DNA of 64,000 nt from Amblyornis subalaris (taxonomy: Eukaryota; Chordata; Aves; Passeriformes; Ptilonorhynchidae): positions 569,462 to 633,461 of the forward strand of contig JACAXG010000056.1 of NCBI GenBank assembly GCA_018881555.1, written 5' to 3'. This document shows, piece after piece, positions 45,771 to 59,028 of this stretch; position 1 is the stretch's first letter, and every line of letters begins with the position of its first letter. The position numbers were made by a program, and so were the translations under genes. Under the pieces are notes generated by a model. That model was given only the letters and a program-made list of their open reading frames with translations. It ran no database searches and had not been told where the DNA came from.

Positions 45771-48700
45771 AATGCTCAGGAGTGCAGCCTCAGCAGTTCC
45801 CAAGCCACNTGTCCGGGCTGGCATTTCTGTTCTATTCACTTTAATTTCCACCTTTTTTGCTCACCTTCCCCTCGGGGATTGCAGCTTCACTACCTTAGGG
45901 CCTCTTAGCCCAGGAAATTTATTGGGAAGTTTTTCAGTACATTTGCTGTTTTTAAAACCAGGACACTGGGAGAGAAATGCTGCTGATGATTTAGGTTTTA
46001 TCCTCTTTAAACAAACAGCATCTTTTAATTTATTTCTAGTATCTGGCTGGCGTAGCCAGTGCAATTGCCTGAAAATTGTGATTTAGATCCCTAATTTCCC
46101 ATGCGATTTTAGGCCTATTTACAGTGGGAATTGGGAGAAAAACACCTGTGTGGGAGAGACATGCTGCCTTTTGTGGCATGACAGTGTAGAACTGCATTTC
46201 TACTTGAATTGGGAACAAGAGAGACCCCACAAGGGGTGGGAAGCATCCTTTTCTTTAAGACGCTGGGTAAAGCCTCTTTGTAATGATTAGATCCCACTGC
46301 TGAGAGGGAGAGTGTTCCTTTGCTTAGTAAACATATAGGAACACAGTTCTGACCAATCTGCTTAGCACCATATCTGTGATGGCCACATCATGTGCCCTGG
46401 TCAGTAACATGGCCTAGAGCTGCAGAAGTCAGGAGTGATTTAGAGTTCACAGTTTGAGAACCCTTTGGGAACNCATTAGTGTTATCTCAGAGAGGCTGAG
46501 CTTGTTGCTTTTGAAAGTAGCTTGTTTTAAAGGATCTCCATCTGGGATCCAAAATCAAAGAACTTGTGGCTGAGCTATGTTACACCAATAAAGAGGAATA
46601 ACAAATGGCTTTCTTGAAACATGTGGTAGCATGCCACTGATGACAGTACATTGTGAAGTATTCTTGTCATGTGCCATGTATCTTTTATTTGTAAGTCTTT
46701 AAGAATCTGTTTTTCACAGATCTATAAAATGCCAGTGCTGTTTGAGCTACAATCCAGGTACTTGTTTCCAGTTTCTCTTTCTTGTTAGCTGTTTGGTTGG
46801 TGTCTCCAAAAAGCAAACAACAGTCAGTGAATGCACAGGACAGCAGAACCAAACAATAAATTTAGAGACAGAGAGAGACCAGTGTGGGAGAAACAATAAC
46901 AAAGAGTTCCCAGGAGAGGAAATGAACCACACAAACAAAAAGGGTGGATGAAATTATGTTTCCACAATCAACATTAACGTCAGCTGGTTTCCCTTTGAGT
47001 CTTTAGTACTGTCTGACATTTCCAAACCAGGTAGCTGTCCCAGGCGAGGCACGGCACGCAGGCCCTGGCCATAAATAAGGATATTGCCTGTAGGATATTT
47101 GTGTTTATGTGGTGGCAGAAGCAATTTCCTCCTTCACTCAGGCCTGTGCTCAGACCATAAGCTGATGGTTTTGCTCAGGACCTGCCTGCACCCAGACACA
47201 AGGAAGCTTCTGTGTGCAAACTCCTTCTCACTGCTGTGAGTAGTTCCCCAGTGTCACCCTACTGCTTGGGAGACCTGTCAGTCACCAGGACTAAAATGAC
47301 TGCCACGTGTCCCTCACATAATCCTGTGCCTAAATTAGTCATTAGGCCTGACACTGGGGATTTCTCCAGTGGGAAGCATCAGTCAAATGCAAGGAGCGGA
47401 GCAGCAGCCCATTGTGTTTATAATTTGCTTTACTCTTTAAAAACACTTGTTAGGTAACACCTTGTCAGCTGGTGTTATGAAGTGGTTTCTCCATCTCTCT
47501 GGGAAAGCTGAGGAAGGGAGAACCTATGTTCAGAGGTGTAGTCCACAGGTGGGTGTCCCTGCTTTTTATGTGTATGTGAGTCCCTGCACATGGTGCCCAG
47601 TGTCATGCTCATGTCTCACCTCGATTACTTATGCTTTAAGTAGACCTTATTCTCAAAGCTTTTATGCGTGTGTTGCCACAATGGCTCTCTTTTTTCCCTT
47701 GCTAGGTCTCTCAGCTACTTCATTTACACTTGTATTTGGACCAGAAAAAAGGGCAGGTAATCTGCTGAATGCTTTCACTAACCCCTAACTAATGCCTGCT
47801 CCCCGTTAGACTAGTTATTAGACTAGTTGTTAGATTAGTTTGAACTGTTTTCAGCTGAGATTGGTCTGAGGCCAAATGCTGTCTGCTCTGCTTCCAGTGG
47901 GTAGATCCTGCGTGCTGAGCTTTAAAAGCCTGTCCTTGATCTCATCAGCAAATTGCCTTCCAAGTCCTCTGCTGGCAATTGGAGAGACTCCAGCAGCCAG
48001 GCAGGGAGCTCTGTACATGGAAATCTCATCTAACTCAGGTGGTTGCTGCTTCATTGGCCAAGCTGCTGTGTTTGCTGTTGTGTTCTCACTAATGGATGAA
48101 GGGAGCCTCTCTCCCTCTGCTGTGATCCCTATGAGGATGGTTGGGGTTGCAATGGAGCTTGTGAGGCCAGGATCTCTGAGAGGTGTGGTTGTGGCAGTCT
48201 TGCTGACACCACAGCCATAATTGACATCCTGGGAACATGCACCACACCTTGTAGTGGACACTGGCAGGATGGAGGCTGTAATATGCATGCAGACGTCTGC
48301 TAGTGTGGAGGAGAACTACTAACCACAGTTCCAGCAAAAAGAGAGGAGAACATTAACAGGTTGAGTATTGTGCTGGAAGTGTGCTGAGTGTGACTTAGTG
48401 TTCCCTTGCTTGTCCATTAACTGCTGATCCTAAGATGCAAAAGGCCGGGTGGTGCCATCCTGTATTAACACTAAATGTATTAAAAGCTTCTCTTTTGTGA
48501 CTTGGCAATTTTGGGTTCCTGATTTGTCATGCTGTGTAATAGTTTCCACAGCTGCAAAATGGAATTTGTAGGTATTAGAGGTGTTTTGAAACCTAAATAA
48601 TGTATACAGAATTCTTTCATATTTTCAGACTGAAGGAATGGTAAATCTAGACACTGTTATTTGTTTATATTTAGATCATATTTAATAGGACTGTTATATA

Positions 48701-51700
48701 AATTGCAGATTTTTTAATTATGTGCTTAATTTTATTTACTTTAGCTATAGCTACCTATGTACGTGAAGTATTTATAATGAATAATTCCATTGAACGTAAA
48801 CCCAGTTTTTCCCAGACTCCTAAATGCATTTCCCTCTAAAAAGTTTTATTTTAAATGTGAATGGAGAGATTGATCATAGAAAGGTAAAGAAATTAAGACA
48901 GTTCCAGCTCTTTCTGATGGAGTGCCTTTTACAGTGCCTGTCACAATGCTGATGTCAGATTTTGAAAGTATTTCTGATCCTTCTGGGCAAATACTGGTTG
49001 CATCAGTGTTTGTGCTCTGGACCCACAGAGGCTGATGTTTGTTTCTGAAGATGATGATGGTGATGTCTGCAACATGAAGAGGAAGGCAGTGTGCAGGTTG
49101 CTGGATTTGGAAGCTCAGTGTTTTAATGCTGTTTTGTCCTAGTCTTTAAAGCAAAAAGGAGAGAATGTGCTAGATGTAGGTGAGAAAGCAATGCCTGTAC
49201 TACAGCTGTCATTTTGACCAAATCAGAGAGATATANCTAAATTAGTTTTAGATTAATTACTATGCCATACAGATGGGAGCTTTAACTTCGCTTAGAATCA
49301 CAAATCAGCTTCTGCAGCTTGTCTTGATAGCCAATGTTTTCATACTGTTGGTGAAATTATGAATCTAAACAAGGTTGATACCAGGTGATAGCAGTTACTG
49401 GGGAGTGATATTACCACGTCCTTTTTAGTATTTGTCTTTTATCGTGCTCAGTAGCACTGAGCCCTGGCCCTTCTCTGCCCCTGTAAAAAAAGCGCTGCTC
49501 GTGTATGCCCCTTGTGAGATTGCAGATCCTGAGGGAAGAAGAGGCAAAGGAAGACTGAAGAGCTCCACTTTCAGTGTGTGCTGTACCTTCACCTATAGGC
49601 AAGATCGGGCAAATTTGGGAGCAGAGACACTGCGGTGATCAGGGAACAGAGAGACACCTGTTCCCACCTGTAGCCACCAAAACCTCACCATCTAGCAAAC
49701 CCACTGTAAAATCAGACAGTGCCGTGCTTACAGGGATGGTCTGTGCCTTAGGAGAAACTGCATGAGGTAGGAGTTGACTCTAGGCAGGGAGTTTTGTGCT
49801 TGGGGAAATTAAGGCTCAGTTTTCCAGCACCACTTCATGCTTGTGTCCTCTAAAGTCCCCAAAACACAGGTCCCACACAGCCGGCAGAATCATCCTGACG
49901 TTCATCCTGGTGTTCAGTGAGGAAGAGAGAGAGGTGATGTCATCCTTAGTCCCACAGCCCAGCCAGTCACGTTTTTCCAAAGGCTGTGTAATAACATTGA
50001 GCTGTTTAGCTGTTGACAAAGCGAAATGGTGTTACTACAGCTACTGTCATGATATTGTTGCTGTCACACTCTCTAGGATAAAACTATCTCAGGTCTGTGT
50101 GGATGTGCTGCAAACACGCCTCTGGCCTGCAATGTAGGTATAGCTTCAGGACCTGGATTCTCTCTCTGTGCTGAAATTCCTGGGATATCTCTCATGTCTG
50201 TAGCAGTTGGAAGAGCATCTGCATGATCGTGGCCAAGACAGTAAACAAAAATCCCCGAAACAGCTGCTCTTCATCTTCTACATGATTGTTTTAACGGAAC
50301 ATGGCCCAAAATATCTGCTGTGCTTAATCTATTCTTTTGAGAAATAAAGCTATTAACTTGTTATTTTCTTTTGCTAATAAGTGATAAGTCTTTTTGTGGA
50401 ATAATAAGTGTTACATCTGGATAAAGTCTTTATTTCTAAAATGTAGCAGTGCAAACCTTCACCATGCTGGGTTTTCAAATGTTTATGATTTCATATACAG
50501 CAGCTGCTTATCTGACAGAGGAATTAAGATTGGTAAACAATATTTTCCATTTTACTCTGCAAGCATCCTGATTCTGTGGTAATTCCTGTCACATTTCTAT
50601 TTGGGGTCAAGTAAAAATGTCGTAACTGGGAAATAATTGTGTTACACTGTGCCCTGGGAGCAATTAAATCAAGTCTATCCCTACAAAGACCAAAGGTGCA
50701 GAAATTGGAAAGAAAAGAAAAGAAATGGAACTCTGCAGATTTTCACATGTGTTCAGTGCCCTCGCTCAGCCCAGGCCTTTGCTGTTCTTGCCCTTTCTGA
50801 GATTTGGACAAGTTGTTTCATGGAGTGGTAGAAACAACAAAAGTAATATTTTGCTATTATATGTGTGATAACCTTTATTTTTGCTCTTAGAAACTCAGGT
50901 TAAATTAAAGCAAAAATTAAGAAAAGACAATTTTAATTTTTTTTTCCTGGAGAAAGTCAAAGTTGTTTAGCTCAGCTGCTTCAGTCTGTGCTCAAGGCTC
51001 TGTATTATCTGCTGATGTAACAGACCCACAGATGACAGGCACATATCAGGCCTTGTTTCAAAGCTCTGTCTGGGGCCTTTGATCATTCTATGCTGCTGTA
51101 TCACAAGGTGCAGTGCAAGAATATTAACATATCTTCTTCATTTTCAATGCAAACGGGTGTGTGTCATCTTCCCTGCCAGCTTTGTCTGACACATGAATCT
51201 CGTCTCTACCCAGACTCATGTCCACATACATAAATGGCTGGCTGGAATGAAGTGGAATTTGGGTTAGCTGGCTGAGCAGAGCAGCTGGAGGGAGGTTAAA
51301 AGCCNGAGCATTGCTGACACTTGAGCTGTGGGTGAGGGAGGAATGCAGCACTCAGGTTACAGTAGCTCATCAGTTGCTAACCCTCTGGCTTTACTGGCCC
51401 AGTCATTCTGCAATAGCAAAATATTATTTAGTGGTCAGATTGCTNTCAGCTTGCCCTCACTGGAGATCTGTCTGTTGTAATCAGACTGCAGGGTAGGATA
51501 TCTTGTGTTGGCTTTAAATCAGTCACTGAGAATAAGGTGGCTGTGAAGGAATTAAGCACAAGTTCCAAAACCCATCCAGAACTGCACTGAGCTCTGGGCA
51601 GCTGAGATCTCACCCAGCTGACCAGCCGTGCAAGGCAACTACAGTTACCAGCCCAGTAACATTTGCAGAGTNAATGTACCTTACACGGGCCTAAGAGGAT

Positions 51701-52012
51701 TAACTTGAGATGCCTCTTGGGGTGAGAACATATCCCAAGAGTGGCTCAGCCACTGGCAGGAGTAGCCAAAATTCAGGCATCAACTCTTGTGCCAGGTTGG
51801 AGAATANGATGGCAGAGGTGAGAGTTTAGCAAAACNCAAGTTTTCAGGACTCCACTGCCATACATATAAAATCAGCAACATAGTATGTCTTGGTATATAA
51901 GCAAAGAAGCTGCATCCATTTAAAATACTTTCAAAAGTAGAATAGGCTAGTGGGAAAAGAGCAAAATAAGTCTGCTGCTTCTCTGTAACAGTCTGCAGGA
52001 AAGCTTAATGCA

Positions 52013-52162
52013 AAATCCTATCCCTGGAAGTGTGCAAGGCCAGGCTGGATGAGGGCCTGAACAACCTGGCCTAGTGGAAGGTGGCCCTGCCCATGGCAGA
52101 GGGGTTGGAACTAGATTAGGTCNCTTCCAACTTAAACTATTCCATGATTCTATGATTCTGTG
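52013..52162 (+). mobile_element. CR1 LINE 3' tail
   Basis: The motifs CCTGGAAGTGTGCAAGGCCA, GGCTGGATGAGGGCCTGAAC, CTAGTGGAAGGTGGCCCTGC and TTCCATGATTCTATGATTCT mark a sense CR1 3' end of about 150 bp with moderate divergence and one ambiguous base. Confidence 0.95.
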
Positions 52163-53317
52163 AAATGCTGCCGAACACAGCATACACAGAGAGATCTTTA
52201 GAAACTGCAGGTTCAGTAAAATGAATTTTAAAATCCTTGTGCAGATTGCTGGCTAGCTGCACCTGGGGATTCTGCCCTACAAAGGACAGTTCAANTTTAT
52301 TTTTCTTAAATGATGTGTATTGGTACTGATGATGCTGTGGGACAGCACTGAAGAAGTTACCCTTATGTGCTCTTTGCTTCTTGCCAATGCAGAAAAGCAC
52401 TGTAATCCAGGATGTGGATGTGGTTAAACTGATGTACTGTGGAGCTGAGAAGCAAGTTGGAACCCATTTTTTTTTTGTACAAAAAGCTTCAGGTTGAAAA
52501 GTTGGGAGATTACTGGTCTGTCACTTTCCTTGAATGTAAAAAGTGCAGACTGTCACAGTGACTGCAATTATAAGCACCTGATGCCCTCTCTAGTTACANA
52601 CCTTAAAAGTAAGATGTGAGGGATTTTATATGAGGTAGAGGCACTGATTTTCCTTTACTGTGCATGTGAAATTTCTGAAGTGCTGTTGGTAAATCAGTAG
52701 GTAAATTATTGCATTGCCTTCCCAACGGATCAATGCCAGTGCATAGGGGACAGGTAGTGTTGCCTAACAGCTTTAGCAGGGAATGTGTCCAATCTTTCCT
52801 TTGATTGTAGATGTTCAGGATGAGTCCTTTCTCTGTGCCAGGCCAGCACCAGAGTGAACTCTTCACTGGTCCTTCACCTGCACCCGGTCAGGATACTCAA
52901 ATCTGCAGCCCAGAAGGGAGCAGTGATGTGNTCTGGTCAAGCCCCAGGCTAAGTCCTCTGCCAGCGCTCAGGTTGTGCTGCTTTGACAAATGCAAGTCTA
53001 GATGAAAGTGGTGCATGAATTGCTACAGTGTGCCTTATCTTTTTGTTAAACAGGACAATATTTACTGTCTGTTATTTGCCATCTTTCTGATTTCATCTCA
53101 GTCAGAGCATCCATTGAATTTTTCCCAATTTACTGTAGATGTTTCCCAATTAACAGAAANAATGTTAGAATCAGGCTCTATGTGTTTACTTCAGTTTTTT
53201 TTTTCAAGACTATATGCTATGAAGTATCCTTCAGATCCTCTCCCCTCAACAAAATGTTAAAATGTAAATGTACTTTTTGTCAGTTATGCAATTCATATCT
53301 GAATGTCACTTCATGTA

Positions 53318-53359
53318 GCTTAAAGGTCTTTTCTAACCTCAACAATTCTACAATTCTGT
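53318..53359 (+). mobile_element. short CR1 3' tail relic
   Basis: TAGCTTAAAGGTCTTTTCTA followed by ACCTCAACAATTCTACAATT CTG is the extreme 3' end of a CR1 element (consensus-like AAGGTCTCTTCCAACC, then ATTCTATGATTCTG). Nothing upstream is recognisable. Confidence 0.7.
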
Positions 53360-54096
53360 ATGGATTGAATTTTTTACTTTATGGCTGTGGTGTAGTATGA
53401 GGGTTACAGAATACTTACAGTCAACCTTTTGATGAGATGTAGTTTTTATGCAAGATGTCTTTTAACCAACCTGTCCTTTACAAAGAACAGTTGCATTCCT
53501 TTCAGCAAGGAATATGTTTGTTATCAGATTGAGAATTAGTATAAAAAGAAAGAAAACTATTGTGTTAGTTTATTTCTTCCTTAGGCTGCATGAAAAAAAG
53601 CATTGCAATATTTCTTGGCATTTAACAATATCTTTTTATTATTTTATTTCAAATTTTCTGTGGTCTGGAAATGTGTATTGCTGAGAATGGCTGGGTGAAT
53701 ATCATCATAGACGAAGAACTCTAAAAGGGAGTTTTGATGCAGGCCATTTAATTGTGATTCTGGAGCCAAGCACCTGTTTGACTCATTCCTAGTGAAGAAA
53801 AGTACCTACTAGAAACATACAGCATCCTGCTTCTGTACACATGGCTGAGGCTGCTCTGAGCTCAAATCACTGCACTGAAGAATCAGAGATGTTTGCCANA
53901 GAACCACTCCAAAAGGAGGAGCCAAGAGAGGGAATGGTGCTTTTAGCAGCTCATTTCTGTCATCTCTAGGTTACTGGACAAGGCGATTTTTTTCTCTTCC
54001 TATTGTCCTGATGGATTTCAATAAGCAAGGGAGAAAAAAGGCTCAAAATACACTGTTGGATCTAACTTTGTGTTATTTACTTGCTTGTTTAACTAG

Positions 54097-54265
54097 GGAC
54101 AGGGAGCCCTGTCTGAGAGACTACGAAGCTTCAGCATGCAGGATCTCTCGACCATTCGCGGAGACAGCAGCAGCACTGTTCCTCCTTCGGTCACTGTACG
54201 AACAAGTAGCAAACANAGCCAGCCAAAAACATCCAGAAGTGCATCAGAAGGCACTGGCAGCTCAG
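54097..54265 (+). CDS. REEP1: REEP1 coding exon 6 (residues 140-196)
   Basis: Starts [23 protein letters not shown], matching the human protein closely (human has LTTIRGD), then diverges through a Ser/Thr-rich linker. Conservation returns at [17 protein letters not shown]. The acceptor is gcttgtttaactag and the donor is gtaagtgcc at 54266. The exon is 169 nt and leaves one base (g) for the next codon. The ambiguous base at 54216 is the third base of codon 179 and leaves His or Gln; human has His in the corresponding HGQPK stretch. The proline-rich linker of mammalian REEP1 (GPPPPGSG) is replaced here by a [12 protein letters not shown] stretch. Confidence 0.95.
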
Positions 54266-57200
54266 GTAAGTGCCAGTGTTATTTTCAGTGTTGTGTTGTC
54301 TGGAATATCACACCGTTCAATGAAGTCATGCCCTTGGCAGGAGCAGAGAGAAACAGACACTGCAGGCAGGATTCACAGGACAAACAGGCTGTTGAGACTC
54401 TCTGCACTTGGGAGAGAAAANAGTATCATGGTTTGATGGTTACTATTCCTGGCTGGTACCAGGGATGGCACTTGAGCATGCAAGGAAGACAAACTCAGTC
54501 CGTGCAACCTGAGCTGGAAAGTTGGGCTGGGGCCTGCAAGCCTTGCTGAGTTTTTAATGAGAGGAGCTAATGGAAGTGTAAAAAGAGGGGATAAGAATGC
54601 ACAGTAGTGGACAAGGGTCATCATCAAAGCCCCCACATAGTAATACAGTCTCTCTCTCCTATGTCATCTAAACATAAATGCAGGTTCTAAGGGATATCTA
54701 GTTTCANTTGGGCCCACTTATGCTGTTTCTGAACTGTTCTGACACTCATCAGTTGTAGTTCCCAAAATTTATCAGTGATGAAGCCTACTGAGACTTAAAA
54801 CCNGTACAAAGCACTCCTAGGAGCAGAGACCAAGATCTGGCAGCTCTTTATGATATGAAGTCTGACTATATAAGCACTAGTATGGAAGAAATGTGTCTCT
54901 TAAGGGCAATGGTTTGTTTTCAAATTTTGAANGAACAAAGGGAAGACACATCATGCTATGAATAAGATTTTTTCCTGGGATTCAGTTAAAAAATTATTTC
55001 AAGCTTGGTTAAAGCAATCTTTGTGAGTCCATATCCAAAACATTTCATTGAAGATAGCTTTGCAGATTAGATCTCAAAAATCGAGACATGGAGGGTTATC
55101 CCCAGCAGATGGTTCCAGATGGCTGCTGGTGTGGGATTCCCACACACCACCAAAGATCACGCCACTCCAGTGCTGTGATGAGAAGCCACAGAAAGTTGCA
55201 GGCGTATTGCACTTGGTAGTTTGTGAAACATATGCTGGCGNGTTAGAAATTCAGCAGTTTTAACTTGTATGTGTTGAGCTCTGTGCAAACATTCACTGTG
55301 TTTCAAACCTGGGTAGTTCCTAGCCTTTCTAGNTTACTTTAGTTTTGGAACATATTAGAAATGGCTCATTTCATATGACCTTACTTAAGAGTATCCTTCA
55401 AGCCTTTTACAAATTCTGAGAATCAGACTTCTCTTTTTTTTTTAATTATCTGTTGAATACATTTTCTTTATGTGTAAACTGAAGCAGCTAATGTTGGTGC
55501 ACAGTTATTCTCATCTTTATATGAGGTCTTGTATGCACTTCTCTTGAAGTAATCATCTGAAGATACAGTGTTCACACACAGAATATAAAAGTCTTAAAAA
55601 AAAAAAATCACTTATTTAGACCAAAATAAATAATGTCACAAATAAAGCATAATTTAGTTATCTTAATTCCATGTTGAGTAGAGCAGTGTTTGTAGTTTTG
55701 CTCTTAAGACAGTGAAGTCAGCTTGCCTAGCCACAAACCTCTGTCTNAACACACAAAAGTTTTTGATTTTGGTCTGGTTTCATATCCATACTGTACAAGG
55801 ATCTCTCAGAATGAATCTCTGAAAAATTGTCCATAAACTTTTCCAGCTGAGCCTAGTGTTTATCACAAATTTTTGGATCCAAGTAATTTGAGATTTTGGG
55901 TTTAATTTTTCTTTTAATGAAAACTGCACAAATTTGCAAAGTCTTCCAGGATCTGTCCCATCTCACTTAGTGATTTCATTGAGGTCTCTAATTCTCCACC
56001 TGCAGAGAATACAGACAGACACCTCCAGAGGGTGATTCCACTTGCAGGTGGGAGACTCCAGCCACAGCTTTGCTCTCACTTTTAATCATATTAAGTGAAA
56101 GAGAGGGTTCTGGTCTCTCCAGTCCTTGTGCTGTTTCTTGTGGGCACCATTTTGTATGTAGTCAGAATGTCTGGAGGGGAGAATTGATCAGTCAGCTATG
56201 GTTTGTGTGTGTGAGAAAGTGATGTGCCAGCCAAGCTGCGTCACACCCTGAGGGCCATATTTGGGTGACATGACACTGCTCTAGGCACACTAAGCCCAGA
56301 TGTGGTTCCNTCATTCCATCTCTCATATTTGTTTAGTTGGAGAGTTCCACATAAGCAAGGGACAGGCGGAGTTTTCNTCTGCCTATTATTGTGCTATCTA
56401 TACGTGTAATATATGCATATGTGAGAATGTGCATGAGCAGTCACTGCAGAAGAGCTGACACACAGCTCCTGCTCCTGTCTCAAAGCCCTCAGATAACATA
56501 AATGTCCCTGTCAGATGTCCCCACTGCCTCACACAAACATTAAATTCCTCTTTTTTTTCCTGCTTTAGGGATAGTGGAACATAATCATTGTGACATCAGA
56601 TGGAGTCAGCACAAATAGCCCAGACTGTGTGTTTGGCATGAGAGTGTTCACATTTTAAATAGCCAACTTTTCTTAAGAATAACAGAACCTGCATTACACT
56701 TGTATTTTCCTGATGCTCTATGACCTCTTACATCAGTGNCCTGTTACCCAAAGCAGACTTAAAGCAGATATTTTTTTTGAGGGTTTTTGCTGGTTAGAGG
56801 TGTTTCCCTCTCTTTTTTCCTTCCATCCTAGTCCCACTGCAAATCCACAAACTATGTTAACAACATTAAAAAAACCTCCCAAACAACAATATAGGAAACA
56901 TCTTTCCCCCTGCCTTTTGCAAGTGTTTTGTCCCAGTGTTGCTGACAGAAACCTTAAAATAAGAGGCTAGTNATTCCCGAAACAAAAACTGAAGTTTTGT
57001 ATGAGTCAAAGAAGGCTTATGTTGATAATCCTTGGCTGCTGCCAGCTAGCATTGTGCCTGCTCCTTGATCTCTTTGTGACCACACTAGTTAAGAGAATTA
57101 GCTGAGGGCTTAATTTAGAGGTTATGCTTACAGTGAAGAACACAGAGCCATGTTCTTACCCGATGTGTTTCCTTTGGCTGGTGAGACAGCCTAGCTCAGT

Positions 57201-59028
57201 TTCTGAGGGGTAACAGTGCCTGCTGTTATGGAGTTTTAGATGAAGCACTCCAGAAAGAAAAGCAGACCAAAACCACTGGCCCTTTTTGCTGAGAGCTCTG
57301 AAACTCGTATGGTTAGAATTAAGGTATAGCTGGAACAATGATGTCTCAACATAAAAATGCATATTAATTAAATTAGCCAATATAAGCTAAACCTCTGTCA
57401 TCACACAGGACCTGTCATGGAGGATGCTGAGAACTGACCTCACTTGGGTCTGCTGCAAATACCAGCTAGAAGTGGTGGCTTTGCNCTGTGGTGGACCCTT
57501 CTTCAGGCACTGATCTTTGCTCTTTTAGGCTGAAGACAGTTTCTTTGGGTTTCATATTATAATTATTGTTATTGTTATCAGGGGGCCTTTGATTGTACCT
57601 GACACCTAGCATCCCTGAAAGTGTCCAAAGCCACNTGGGATCAGGCTTGGAGCAACCTGGTCTAGTGGAAGGTGTCCCTGCCCATGGCAGGGGGGGTGGA
57701 ATGAGATGATCTTTGAGGTCTCTTCCAACCCAAACCATTCTGTGATTCTATTAGTCTATAATCTGTCTTGGTGATAAGGTGATGGAGCAGCCCAGCTCTG
57801 GCCACTCAAGCCATCCAGTAGTAGAGAGCTGTGAACTCAGAGGAAGAAATCCTGATTTTGATCCAGATTAAAAATACTTTCTTGTACCATTTTTGAGGGA
57901 TTATTTTTAACTTGAGCCAATTTGTCTTATTGGAAGCCTCCAAGATGTCTGTTTTGGGAGACTTTCAGGGACGTATGAGATCAAGAGGCCGGGAACTGGA
58001 AGCTCCTCAAGCCAGCTTTGCTGCTGAACAAATGGTGTATGGAAGCANGCTCTCGCTTCCAGCAGGGAGGTAAAGCCAAGAGAGGGCTCTTTANGTTGAG
58101 CTTGCAGGAGTTTAAATGGGTCCCATTTCCTGAGCAATGGAAACACAGACAGATTTGGTGTGGAACTTGGTGTTGCTGTTCCAATCNTGTTGTGTGACCA
58201 TGTTTAAGAGCAGATGTGACATCTGAAAGAAAGTGATTTGGAAAGACAGGCAGATAGAGAGAGGTCTGTTGTCTTCNCTGCACAGAAGAGATTGCTAAAA
58301 TTCAGTTTTGTTGGTATGAAACCCCTCGGTCCCCCTGTGAGCACCACGAGTAGTTCAAGTTCTGGTTTCACAGCTCTTGGGTATGTTTCCAAGCCCACTG
58401 AAACACGTGAAAAGGCTCTCCTGACACCAGTGGGCTGTGGCTGTGGCCGAGAGCTGGCTGCTACACAACCACTCAGCCTGTTTCGTTTCCACTGTTGTTA
58501 TTTTTATAATATGAATGGTGCTGGCTAGATGGATTTGTGATTCTGAAGCCCCTCGACACAAAGTACTGTGTGAAGAGCTTGGCACTCGGTAATGACCTCA
58601 NGCAGACACAGCAAAAGTTTATTTTTGCCTGCTGAAGAGTGTCTTATGANGCCAAGAAATAGAATATGCAAGAGCTGCCTTTGAGACAAGGGGAGTTGCT
58701 CCTTTGCCTTTTGCTGTCTTTGCTGCCTTTCAGTGTGCCTATCCATTGTGCAGTCCTGCTGAGAGGATGATGCTTCTACAGGAGTGGGACTGCTCAGCAC
58801 ATAGTGGGATCTAGGTGTATTCACACTCATCCCACAGAAAGACCCTTCTCCTCCTCAAAAAGTCAAAAAGCCTCNCCAAGATGACACAAAGGGGCAGGTC
58901 CACCACCTCTTCATCTGATTTTTCACTTCACTCTTGGTTCAGCATTTCAGTTTAGCGTCCTGGCACCCTCATGATNGACTGTGACATTTTAGCTTCAATG
59001 CCTGTTTCAACCTGTGCTTTTTCCACAG
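54266..59028 (+). other. REEP1: REEP1 intron 6 (if candidate exon 7 is right)
   Basis: The donor gtaagtgcc is strong; the acceptor ctttttccacag is the one proposed for exon 7. The 4.8 kb includes one CR1 tail at 57608-57750 and short A/T runs, and is otherwise unique AT-rich sequence without a recognised gene. Confidence 0.6.
57608..57750 (+). mobile_element. CR1 LINE 3' tail
   Basis: The motifs AGCATCCCTGAAAGTGTCCA, TGGTCTAGTGGAAGGTGTCC and CCAACCCAAACCATTCTGTG mark a sense CR1 3' end, about 140 bp long, ending in GATTCTATTAG. Low divergence. Confidence 0.95.

Larger units (their letters stand above)
38057..54096 (+). other. REEP1: REEP1 intron 5
   Basis: A 16-kb intron with donor gtaaaggtg and acceptor gtttaactag. 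It holds the antisense ERV at 39959-42651, two MIR-like relics, a TTTTATCCA-type tandem repeat, the inverted- and direct-repeat cluster at 44.77-45.73 kb and two CR1 tails. The stretch from about 45.9 to 52.0 kb is unique sequence in which I see no supported feature. Confidence 0.9.

Noticed and set aside
47851..48288. 145-codon - strand ORF in intron 5
   Set aside because: It reads somewhat protein-like, but I recognise no family, there are no flanking splice or promoter signals, and a few ORFs of this length are expected by chance in 64 kb.
4165..54265. Assignment to paralogue REEP2, REEP3 or REEP4
   Set aside because: Residues such as [23 protein letters not shown] and the [11 protein letters not shown] to SRSASEG tail fit REEP1. 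From memory REEP2-4 differ at these sites and have longer C-termini.
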